Made by a program: the position numbers and the translations under genes. A DNA stretch of 64,000 nt, from positions 1-64,000 of the forward strand of contig CAYJIS010000003.1 of assembly GCA_964370315.1 (NCBI GenBank), given 5' to 3'. Below are positions 1-8,074 of this stretch, in pieces (position 1 is the first letter of the stretch; each line of letters opens with the position of its first letter). The notes under the pieces were generated by a model. That model did not search any database and had not been told where the DNA came from. It worked only from the letters and a program-made list of their open reading frames with translations. This DNA is from CAYJFX01 sp964370315. Lineage in GTDB: Bacteria; Spirochaetota; Spirochaetia; Treponematales; Treponemataceae.

Positions 1-349
1 CGTTATTACACCTGTCAAGTATTCCATTTTTTGCATAAAGGTGTTCTGCTCTGTCGGCAGCAAATAAATGAACGACAGTTGTTGGATGTGCTTCAATTTC
101 TCCTTTAAGAATACTACGTAAAAAAAAACCTGTTTGTAAGTTTGTTGGTTCAGCGGTAAAAAAGGCCTTTTTAAGTGAAGATGAAGCTTTGCTATGTATT
201 AATTCTTGAACTTTGGATTCTATCTTTTTTTCAAGTGCTAATAACTGTGTTGATTTTCCTGAGCCATCAATACCTTCTAAAACAACAAAGTTTGAGATCG
301 TTTGTTTTTTTTGCTTTGGCTTTTGACTAATAAATTCTTTTTCACACAT
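1..349 (-). CDS. tmk: Thymidylate kinase, 5' part (gene runs off the window)
   Basis: Reading the minus strand from ATG at 349 gives an open frame to the window edge, about 116 residues, so the 3' end is missing. The product phosphorylates dTMP to dTDP in the cytoplasm. The P-loop is clear: VLEGIDGSGKSTQL at about residues 23-36, followed by the DRX-type segment LFAADRAEH near residue 97, both typical of Tmk. A stretch rich in Lys and Gln (residues 3-17) precedes the usual N-terminus. There is no Shine-Dalgarno; an extended -10 box places the start of transcription about 2 nt before the ATG. It is divergent from tamB. Confidence 0.9.
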   Translation of the reverse strand, partial: MCEKEFISQKPKQKKQTISNFVVLEGIDGSGKSTQLLALEKKIESKVQELIHSKASSSLKKAFFTAEPTNLQTGFFLRSILKGEIEAHPTTVVHLFAADRAEHLYAKNGILDRCNN

Positions 350-357
350 TTATCATC

Positions 358-386
358 TTTATATCATATCTATAATTATTTGTATA
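358..386 (-). promoter_or_regulatory. Candidate tmk promoter (extended -10)
   Basis: On the minus strand a TGA-TATAAA extended -10 (358-366) lies 17 nt downstream of TATACA (381-386). The expected start is at about 351, two nt before the tmk ATG, which has no ribosome binding site. Seen by eye only. Confidence 0.4.
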
Positions 387-457
387 TGGCTTCAAGAAAC
401 AATGATACAAAAAAAACAAAAATATCTACGATTTGACTATGAAATTATTTACTTTTC

Positions 458-466
458 TGTTAAAAT
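458..466 (+). promoter_or_regulatory. Candidate tamB promoter (extended -10)
   Basis: TGT-TAAAAT (458-466) has the extended -10 form and lies just upstream of the GGAAAGG ribosome binding site (474-480) of tamB. No good -35 box lies at 17 nt; a TTGACT at 433 is too far away. Confidence 0.35.
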
Positions 467-481
467 GTATATTGGAAAGGT

Positions 482-3400
482 ATGAATAAAAAGGTTTTTA
501 CGTACTCATTTAGTATCATTATTCTCTCTTTGCTGATGCTCATTGCTGTTATTATTGTGCGTCCTATAATTTCACATGTTACTGGTGAATTTGAACGTAT
601 GCAAGACCATTATACATCCTTAATTGAAGATACCGTAGGCTTAAAAGTTTCATATACATCACTTTCTCCATCAATCTTTTCTGCTTTTCGTATGGTAGAT
701 ATTACTATTCAAGATAGCGAAAATGAAACATCGCTGCTTTCAATTGATTCTATTGTAATTCGTTGGAATATATTTAAATTACTAGGTGATAGTCCAACCG
801 ATGCTTTAGGACAATTGGTAATTACAGGTTTACAAGCTGATTATAATTATTTAGAACATAATAATGTCATAGAAAAATTATTGCAGTTTTTACAAGATAA
901 CTCTTCAAGTGAAGTACCTATTCAAGATACTCCAACAATAACGCTAGAAATACCTGATGAACAAGTTAGAAATCAAGACATTCAAGAGCGTATACAAAAA
1001 AGCCTTGAACCAATTTTTTTGCTTCCCATAGGGGTACGTCTAAAAAACACTCTGCTTAAATTTACGAGCGAATCACTTGAGGCTGAAGTTGGATTTTCAA
1101 ATATTGAAATTAGTGATCATGAAGAAACTGGAGATTTAAATATTGAGCTTGATGGGCGTGTTTTAGTTAAAAGTACTTCTGATGATTTTATTCAAGGTTC
1201 ACTTGCAACAAGGGTATCTTTAAAAGGGCGCTTGTCACCAATTTTAGAAAGTAGTTTTGCCCAAATGAGAATTTTTTCTCTTCGTGACTCAGATTACATT
1301 GTGCCGCGACTTGATCTTCATGCAAGTTTTTCAAATAGTGCATTAAAAGCAATTGCGATACAGAATGAACAACCATTCACAATTGAAGTACTAACTGACT
1401 TTTTAACAAATGACTTATCAGTTGAACTGTATGCAGAAGGCTTTGATCCATTTAGTTTAGTTGCTTTTGAAAGTGAAATTGAGGTTTTAGAAAATTTAAA
1501 AGGAACTTCTCTTTTTGGGTCTTATAATCTTACTTATAATTGGCAAGAAGAATCTTTAGGGTATAGTGTTGATGGAAGGGCTCAATTATCACAGGAACTC
1601 TTAAATCAAGAAGCGAGTCTCTTATTTTCAGTAGAAGGTAATACTAATGAGGTAATTATTAATAACTTTAGAGTCCAATCTCAATTACTCAATGCTCGCT
1701 ACATAGGTAGTGTAAACTTACAAACATTTTCTCCACAAGGTACAGTATCTGTTTTTTCATATACTGCTCCAAGTGGGAATACATTATCTAGTGAAATTTA
1801 TATTGATTCGTATTCAAATATTGTATCCGTTTCTTCGCCCGAATTGCTATTTAATGAAAAATTAATTAACGACCTACAAATAACAGCACAGCGTAATGAT
1901 GAATCAATAGACTTTAACGTTGCTTTTTCAGATTTTTCCCGTACAACTACCGAAGATAATAGTGCCGGTGTTTTTATTGCAAACGGAAGCTACGACTATG
2001 CAGAACAAAAGTTTTTTCAAATTGAAGTAATAAGTGAAAATATATTTTTATCTTCACTGGTAGAATTTGCACTATGGTATTTGCCACCTGAGCAAGCACA
2101 GGCATTGCAAATTTTACCATCCACACTTGAACCATATGAACTTTCTCTAAATGCTTTTTTTTCAAGCGATTTATCTACATTTTCATATAGTGTGCCATAT
2201 GCAATTATAGCAAATAGTACACGTGAAGATGAGTTTTTGATTTTTTCAGCAAATGGAAATGAGTCTTTGTTTCAAATACCTAATTTTAATCTTTTAGTTG
2301 CAGGCCAATCAATACAAGGTGAATTAGGTGGTGACGTTGGTGTAGGTAGTTCTGAAATATTTTTTAATTCAGCTTTATTCTTAAATTCTTATCCATATAG
2401 TTTTTCAGGTGTCTATGTTCCCGCTGAATCAATTACCATTTCAGGAGACTACGACTTTTCTGTTTCGGTTAGTCTTTTAGAAAATCTAGCATTCGAAGCA
2501 TATGCTCAAACTCAGGCTTTACCCTTATCAATTAATAACGATTTATTTTCTTTATCTTTTAATTCGACTCTTGTATATAATACACAAGCGGACTGGGAAG
2601 CAGCTCTTTCAAACTTTGAATTTGAAAATATAAGTTCTACTTCAGCATTTAAACCTCGATTTAGTTTATCGGGCTCAATAAATTCTGATGGTGCTTTTTT
2701 TGATTCTGTTAACTATTCAGATGAGTATTCATCTCTTACTGGAATAATTGCTAGCTCTTGGAATATTAATGAAGGCAACCCAGAAAATATTACATTAAAC
2801 ATTGATGTTCAAGATGTTTTTTCAAGTGAAAAATACATATTAAATCTTGAAGCCTTTAACATAGGTACCAATGCAAATACCCAAGGTAGTATTTTACAAA
2901 ACATGTTCTTTTCTGCAGATGCACTTGTGCAAGATGCACCCTCAGGTCGCTTTGTGCAGTTTCAAACAGATTCTAATTTAATTAATGCAGCCTTGACTGC
3001 GCAAGGTAGTTTAGAAAACCCAACATTTAATCTTTCTGTCGAAAGTGCTTCATTTCTTCTTGCTAATAAAAAAACCGAAGTTTCAGGTGTCGTTTCACTT
3101 GATGATGGTTTTTTAAGTGCAAATAATGTTACTGTTTCGCATGGAACGATGAATTTTGAAAACTTTACTGGAAATGTATCATTAAATGATTTGTCTGGAA
3201 CTATTACAGGTTTAGTGCAAGGCTCATTAGCACCTGATCCTAATTTTATTGATAAAACATTTTCAAGTCCCATTAGTATATCTTTATCACAATTGAATGC
3301 TAATGAAGATGTACCTTTTAATGAAAAATCTTTTCAATTAGAAGTTTTATTTGAAAGATTAGAAGCGAGCTTTTTTCCAACAATGGAGAATTATGCTATT

Positions 3401-4984
3401 AATCTTCTTCGAACACCAGGTCGTTATGATTTGCAAGCTGGTGTTGACTCAGAATTAGAGGGCTATTATTTAGAAACTGGTGAAATTTCACTTAGTGCTA
3501 AAGAAGGTTTTTTTGTTCAATTTGATGGTTTTGGAATTTATGAAAATGATGAACTTACAATGTTCTTTGACAATATGTATGCTGATGCAAGTGATTTTAG
3601 TGCATTAGTAGATTTACCAGTGTTTACATTGCATTCGGGAATAGTAGAGGGTTCTGGCACATTAACAGGTACACTTGCTGATTTACAAATTAATGCAGAT
3701 TTGCTCGGAGAAAATATGGAGATAAGTGTACCAGATTATGTTAACGAACGCTTAATAGCTAAAACATTTCCAGTGAGCGTATCACAGAATATTTTCTCTG
3801 CAACAAATGCGCAATTTATAGCACAAGAAACTGATACTGGGGTAGATTTAACAATAGATATGTCTTTAGAGCAATTGATGTTTACGTATATCTTACTCGA
3901 TCTTAATACAGTTAATGATGGCTTTGTTCTTGGACGATATGCAATGCCAAATGGTACATTCGAAGGTTATGCTTCTGTAGACATGGATATTTATGTAGAT
4001 AATGAAATTATTGATGTTAAAGGAACAATAGACACACAAGAAGTTGAAGCTATTATTAGCTTAGTACAAAATGAAGAATTACAAGGGCAGCCCATTCAAG
4101 ATATTGTTGTTGATTTGGTAATAGATGTAGGAAATCAAGCCCAGTTATATTTACCTTCAAAGTCTAATCCGTTAATACGTGGATTAGTAAGCCAAGAGGA
4201 ACCTTTAATTATTCAAATGGATACTCGTTTTGGAACATCAACAATTGCAGGTGAGTTTACAATGAGAGGAGGAGAGATTCTTTATCTAAATAGAACTTTC
4301 CTTGCACGTGATGCTCGTGCAGTGCTTAACGAGAGCGTTGATTCCTTTGATCCACGTCTCACTGCTAGCGCAGAAATTCGAGAAAGAGATGAAGATGGAG
4401 ATACTATTCGGATTTTATTATCGGTTGTAGATCAACCTCTTAGTCAATTAGATCCAACATTTGAATCCGTGCCGTCGATGAGCGAGCAAGAAATTATGAC
4501 CTTGCTCGGTCAAATTTTTATTGGACAAACAGAGGATGCAAATCCGCTTGCATTACTTGGTGGCTTAGCTGATTATGGTACTCAAATTATTGTTTTTCGT
4601 AATTTCGAAAATCAAGTGCGAGATGTATTAAATTTAGACTTGTTTTCGTTTAGAACTATGTTTTTGCAAAATACAATTGGATATGCTTTAGAAAATTCTG
4701 GTAATAGCGCTCTAACAGTGGGTGACTTTTTGGATGGTACCACCGTGTATGTTGGAAAGTATTTAAATGAAACATTATATGCAGATGCTCTTTTGAGTGT
4801 TGTTTTTGATGAAGATAGGCAAGATTTAGGGCTGGGGGGGCTTGTCTTTCAACCCGAATTTGGGTTAGAATTACCTTCACCGATTGGAATGATTCGTTGG
4901 AGTATTGCGCCAGATTTAACAACCGATTGGAACTTGCTAGTTCCTTTTACTTCTGTTAGTTTTTCATGGCAGTTTAATTTTTGA
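482..4984 (+). CDS. tamB: TamB/AsmA-like translocation and assembly protein (DUF490)
   Basis: A 1500-residue protein with one N-terminal membrane anchor (about residues 7-30), a long beta-rich middle with many short hydrophobic/polar alternations, and a C-terminal TamB/DUF490-type domain (about 1150-1500) containing the conserved FDPRLTASAEI and MSEQEIMTLLGQ segments. Proteins of this family span the periplasm and are linked to outer-membrane protein or lipid transport. The ATG at 482 follows a good GGAAAGG site. bamA starts 26 nt after the stop and no tamA-like gene is present, so TamB probably works with BamA here, as proposed for other bacteria that lack TamA. Family assignment is firm; the exact cargo is not known. 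Confidence 0.85.
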   Translation: MNKKVFTYSFSIIILSLLMLIAVIIVRPIISHVTGEFERMQDHYTSLIEDTVGLKVSYTSLSPSIFSAFRMVDITIQDSENETSLLSIDSIVIRWNIFKLLGDSPTDALGQLVITGLQADYNYLEHNNVIEKLLQFLQDNSSSEVPIQDTPTITLEIPDEQVRNQDIQERIQKSLEPIFLLPIGVRLKNTLLKFTSESLEAEVGFSNIEISDHEETGDLNIELDGRVLVKSTSDDFIQGSLATRVSLKGRLSPILESSFAQMRIFSLRDSDYIVPRLDLHASFSNSALKAIAIQNEQPFTIEVLTDFLTNDLSVELYAEGFDPFSLVAFESEIEVLENLKGTSLFGSYNLTYNWQEESLGYSVDGRAQLSQELLNQEASLLFSVEGNTNEVIINNFRVQSQLLNARYIGSVNLQTFSPQGTVSVFSYTAPSGNTLSSEIYIDSYSNIVSVSSPELLFNEKLINDLQITAQRNDESIDFNVAFSDFSRTTTEDNSAGVFIANGSYDYAEQKFFQIEVISENIFLSSLVEFALWYLPPEQAQALQILPSTLEPYELSLNAFFSSDLSTFSYSVPYAIIANSTREDEFLIFSANGNESLFQIPNFNLLVAGQSIQGELGGDVGVGSSEIFFNSALFLNSYPYSFSGVYVPAESITISGDYDFSVSVSLLENLAFEAYAQTQALPLSINNDLFSLSFNSTLVYNTQADWEAALSNFEFENISSTSAFKPRFSLSGSINSDGAFFDSVNYSDEYSSLTGIIASSWNINEGNPENITLNIDVQDVFSSEKYILNLEAFNIGTNANTQGSILQNMFFSADALVQDAPSGRFVQFQTDSNLINAALTAQGSLENPTFNLSVESASFLLANKKTEVSGVVSLDDGFLSANNVTVSHGTMNFENFTGNVSLNDLSGTITGLVQGSLAPDPNFIDKTFSSPISISLSQLNANEDVPFNEKSFQLEVLFERLEASFFPTMENYAINLLRTPGRYDLQAGVDSELEGYYLETGEISLSAKEGFFVQFDGFGIYENDELTMFFDNMYADASDFSALVDLPVFTLHSGIVEGSGTLTGTLADLQINADLLGENMEISVPDYVNERLIAKTFPVSVSQNIFSATNAQFIAQETDTGVDLTIDMSLEQLMFTYILLDLNTVNDGFVLGRYAMPNGTFEGYASVDMDIYVDNEIIDVKGTIDTQEVEAIISLVQNEELQGQPIQDIVVDLVIDVGNQAQLYLPSKSNPLIRGLVSQEEPLIIQMDTRFGTSTIAGEFTMRGGEILYLNRTFLARDARAVLNESVDSFDPRLTASAEIRERDEDGDTIRILLSVVDQPLSQLDPTFESVPSMSEQEIMTLLGQIFIGQTEDANPLALLGGLADYGTQIIVFRNFENQVRDVLNLDLFSFRTMFLQNTIGYALENSGNSALTVGDFLDGTTVYVGKYLNETLYADALLSVVFDEDRQDLGLGGLVFQPEFGLELPSPIGMIRWSIAPDLTTDWNLLVPFTSVSFSWQFNF

Positions 4985-5010
4985 TATAATGAACACCTTA
5001 TGGAGGGTAT

Positions 5011-7437
5011 ATGAAAATAAAAAAGATAGTATTGATATTACTTTGTTTTTTTGTAATTCTTACAAGTGCATTCGGGCAAGAAAGTGATGATTGGTACTAT
5101 GATAAAGAAATTGTAGATATTGAGTTTATTGGTTTAAAATCTATTAGCGAATTAGACTTAGATAGTGTTGTATCAAGTTTTATCGGTGAATCTTTTAGTG
5201 ATGAAGTATATATCGCCGTATTAAATAGAATCTATGCATTAGAATATTTTGAAGATATTGTTCCTCTTGCTGTTCCTGCAAATGCACAGCGCAATGAAGT
5301 TATTTTACAATTTACGGTTGTGGAAAAACCTGTTATTTCACAATTGCTTTTTTCTGGTAATAGTAAAATGCGCTCAGGTGAGTTAAGAAATGCTATTTCG
5401 ATTAAAGAAAATGATATATTTGTTGAAAGTGATGTTATCGTAGATGAAAGAAAAATTAGAGATTTATATTTTCAAAATGGATTTACAAATATAAAAATTA
5501 GTTCAGAGACCACCGAAACAGACGAAGGCATAAAGGTTGTGTTTTTAATTGACGAAGGTAGGGAAACGGTAATTGGTTCAATTTTGTTTCAGGGTAATAC
5601 TGTAGCATCTGAGCAAACCTTAGAGAGAAATCTACAACTTAAAGAGACAAGTTTGTTTCAAAAAGGCGCTTTTCAAGAAACAACATTAGAACAAGACAAG
5701 CAAGTATTAGCTGCTTTTTATCAAACAAGAGGCTATATTGATGTTGTAATTGAAGATGTGGTAAGAGAATCCACTTATAATACAGATAAGGATAGGGATG
5801 AATTAACTCTTACTTTTATAATCAATGAAGGTTCACAATATACCTTTGGTGGTATAACGCTTGAGGGCAATGTTGTTTTCTCTAGCGAAGAGATTACTTC
5901 ATTGTTGAGTTTAAACGAGGGTGATGTTTTTAATCAATTACGCTTTCAAGAAGGGTTAACTGCTATTGCAGACCTCTACTATGAAAATGGCTATACGGCA
6001 AATAACTTTACCCCAGATGTAACTCGAGATACACAAAATAATATTGTTAGCTGTGTTTTGCGCATCATAGAGCGGCCTAGAAGCCATATAGAAAGTATAA
6101 GTATTGTAGGTAACGATAAAACACAAGACTACGTTATTTTAAGAGAACTGCCATTAGTATCTGGAGATATTTTTTCAAAACGAAAAATTGAAACAGGTTT
6201 AAGAAGCTTATATAATTTACAATTTTTCTCAGTAATTGTTCCAGAAATCGTACAAGGCTCTGAAGAAAACTTAATTGATATTGTTATAAATGTAGAAGAA
6301 CAATCTACTGTTGGACTTGAATTTGGATTAACATTTTCAGGTATAACTGATCCGGATTCTTGGCCAGTTTCTCTATTTACTACTTGGAGTGATAAAAACT
6401 TTTTAGGAACAGGTAGAAGTATATCAGCTAATATTAAAGGTTCTAATGACGAACAGTCTGTTTCATTCAATTATGGAGATTCTTGGTTTTTAGGACAACC
6501 TGTTAACTTTAATGCAGGATTTTATGTGGAGCACGTAAGTACTACAACTCCTTATAACAATTATTTGCCTACTGGTGTTAATACGACTGATTATTATATG
6601 GATTACAACCAGCTTTCTTTTGGTCTTAATGCAGCACTAGGTAAACGTTGGGTATGGGATTTTGCTACGATTACAACGACAGGTGGTCTTGCAAATTCTT
6701 TTGTACAAAACTTTTATGATTCAGAATTGTATGAACCAGTTGATACTGTCATTAGTGATAGAGTTGGTAAGTTCGGGATTGAAAACTCTCTGTATGTAAG
6801 AGGGTCACTTGATGCAAGAGATTTAAGTTATGATCCTTCTAAAGGATGGTTTGCAAGCCAACAGTTTACTTGGACAGGTTTAATTCCCACTATAGAATCT
6901 GAATACTTTTTTAGTACAGATACTAAAGGGGAAATATACTTTACGCTACTTGATTTGCCTGTATCTGAAATATGGAACTTAAAGTTTGTGTTAGCAGCAT
7001 ATACTAATTTTTCATTCTTAGTTCCTGTAAGTGATTCACCAATTGGTAGTGATAGCTTATTTTCAATTGATGGTATGTTCAATGGTAGAGGTTGGGGTCA
7101 ATCTGGTGGATTTGACCAATCATATGATATAGAAGGTCAAGCAATGTGGTCTAGTTTTGTAGAACTAAGAATGCCAATTGCACCGGGTGTATTTTCGCTC
7201 GACTTCTTTATGGATGTAATTGCTATTAAAGATACCCCACAAGACTTTTTTACTGGACTTACAAGTAATGATTTTTATTATAGTTTTGGACCAGGGATGA
7301 GATTCTCTCTACCACAGTTTCCCCTTCGGTTACTTTGGACATGGTCATATAAATTTGAAAATGGTCAGTTTGAATGGAACTCTCAAACTGGCAATAGAGG
7401 ATTGTTTGTTCTTTCATTCAATCTTACAAACCAATAA
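5011..7437 (+). CDS. bamA: Outer membrane protein assembly factor BamA
   Basis: An 808-residue protein with a signal peptide (about residues 1-22, cleavage after SAFG), a series of POTRA repeats (about 35-440) and a C-terminal 16-strand-type barrel (about 445-808) ending in Leu-Thr-Asn-Gln. It inserts beta-barrel proteins into the outer membrane. The length and domain order match Omp85/BamA. The start follows GGAGGG at 5002-5007. It lies between tamB and skp, an order that groups envelope assembly functions. The last residue is Gln rather than the usual aromatic. Confidence 0.93.
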   Translation: MKIKKIVLILLCFFVILTSAFGQESDDWYYDKEIVDIEFIGLKSISELDLDSVVSSFIGESFSDEVYIAVLNRIYALEYFEDIVPLAVPANAQRNEVILQFTVVEKPVISQLLFSGNSKMRSGELRNAISIKENDIFVESDVIVDERKIRDLYFQNGFTNIKISSETTETDEGIKVVFLIDEGRETVIGSILFQGNTVASEQTLERNLQLKETSLFQKGAFQETTLEQDKQVLAAFYQTRGYIDVVIEDVVRESTYNTDKDRDELTLTFIINEGSQYTFGGITLEGNVVFSSEEITSLLSLNEGDVFNQLRFQEGLTAIADLYYENGYTANNFTPDVTRDTQNNIVSCVLRIIERPRSHIESISIVGNDKTQDYVILRELPLVSGDIFSKRKIETGLRSLYNLQFFSVIVPEIVQGSEENLIDIVINVEEQSTVGLEFGLTFSGITDPDSWPVSLFTTWSDKNFLGTGRSISANIKGSNDEQSVSFNYGDSWFLGQPVNFNAGFYVEHVSTTTPYNNYLPTGVNTTDYYMDYNQLSFGLNAALGKRWVWDFATITTTGGLANSFVQNFYDSELYEPVDTVISDRVGKFGIENSLYVRGSLDARDLSYDPSKGWFASQQFTWTGLIPTIESEYFFSTDTKGEIYFTLLDLPVSEIWNLKFVLAAYTNFSFLVPVSDSPIGSDSLFSIDGMFNGRGWGQSGGFDQSYDIEGQAMWSSFVELRMPIAPGVFSLDFFMDVIAIKDTPQDFFTGLTSNDFYYSFGPGMRFSLPQFPLRLLWTWSYKFENGQFEWNSQTGNRGLFVLSFNLTNQ

Positions 7438-7440
7438 AAA

Positions 7441-7521
7441 AGACATAGAAATGTCTATATGATATAGCAGTTATTGAACCTGTGTTTAATAACTGCCAGT
7501 GAATACATGAGTATTACACTG
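7441..7521 (+). other. Three consecutive stem-loops between bamA and skp
   Basis: Directly after the bamA stop there are three hairpins in a row: AGACAT/ATGTCT (7441-7456), GCAGTTATT/AATAACTGC (7467-7496, perfect 9-bp stem, 12-nt loop) and CAGTGAATAC/GTATTaCACTG (7497-7521, one bulge). None is followed by a T-run, so they are not ordinary terminators. They would sit in the bamA-skp mRNA and could act in processing or stability; that is inference. Confidence 0.55.
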
Positions 7522-7547
7522 AAATCCAATTTTATAAGGAATAAAAT

Positions 7548-8060
7548 ATGAAAAAATTACTATTGGTATGTTTACTAGTTGCAGGTGCTACAATGAGTTT
7601 TGCACAACAAATTACAATGTTTGGTGTTGTTGATACTTCTTTAGTGTATTCAACATATTTTAGAAATTCTTCAGCAGTTAGAAATTATGATCAAAAAAGA
7701 GCAAGTTTTCAAAAAGAAATTGATGAGCTTACAAGCGAGCTACGCGAAAAGCAAATGAGAAAACTTGAGTTAGAAAGAGAAGGTAAAAAGACTGAAGCCC
7801 TACGTTTAGAAACTCAAATTGCACAAGATACAGAATACTTACAAGAATATTCATATGCTAAGAATATTGAACTTGATAATTTACAAAAAAATCTTGCAAA
7901 TTCAAATGAGTTTTACCAAAATTTGTACGAAGTAATTGAAGATATTGCTGAAGAAGAAGGTTATAGTATGATATTAGATATGCAAGACGATTCTATTCTT
8001 TGGCACAGTCCAAGTGTTGATATAACTAGAGATGTTATTGATAGACTAAGTGCAATGTAA
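7548..8060 (+). CDS. skp: Skp/OmpH-family periplasmic chaperone
   Basis: A 170-residue protein with a signal peptide (about 1-19, ending SFAQ) and a long Lys/Glu-rich helical region (about 45-120) consistent with the coiled-coil tentacles of Skp/OmpH. The C-terminal part includes EGYSMILDMQDDSILW, resembling the conserved end of the family (E-G-Y/F-xx-V-x-D). Skp holds unfolded outer-membrane proteins in the periplasm, which fits the position behind bamA. The start follows AAGGAAT. It is followed 14 nt later by mutS. Confidence 0.85.
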   Translation: MKKLLLVCLLVAGATMSFAQQITMFGVVDTSLVYSTYFRNSSAVRNYDQKRASFQKEIDELTSELREKQMRKLELEREGKKTEALRLETQIAQDTEYLQEYSYAKNIELDNLQKNLANSNEFYQNLYEVIEDIAEEEGYSMILDMQDDSILWHSPSVDITRDVIDRLSAM

Positions 8061-8074
8061 GTATTACAAACGTA

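Noticed and set aside
2962..3273. 103-codon frame on the minus strand
   Set aside because: Antisense shadow of tamB with no start signal and no family features.
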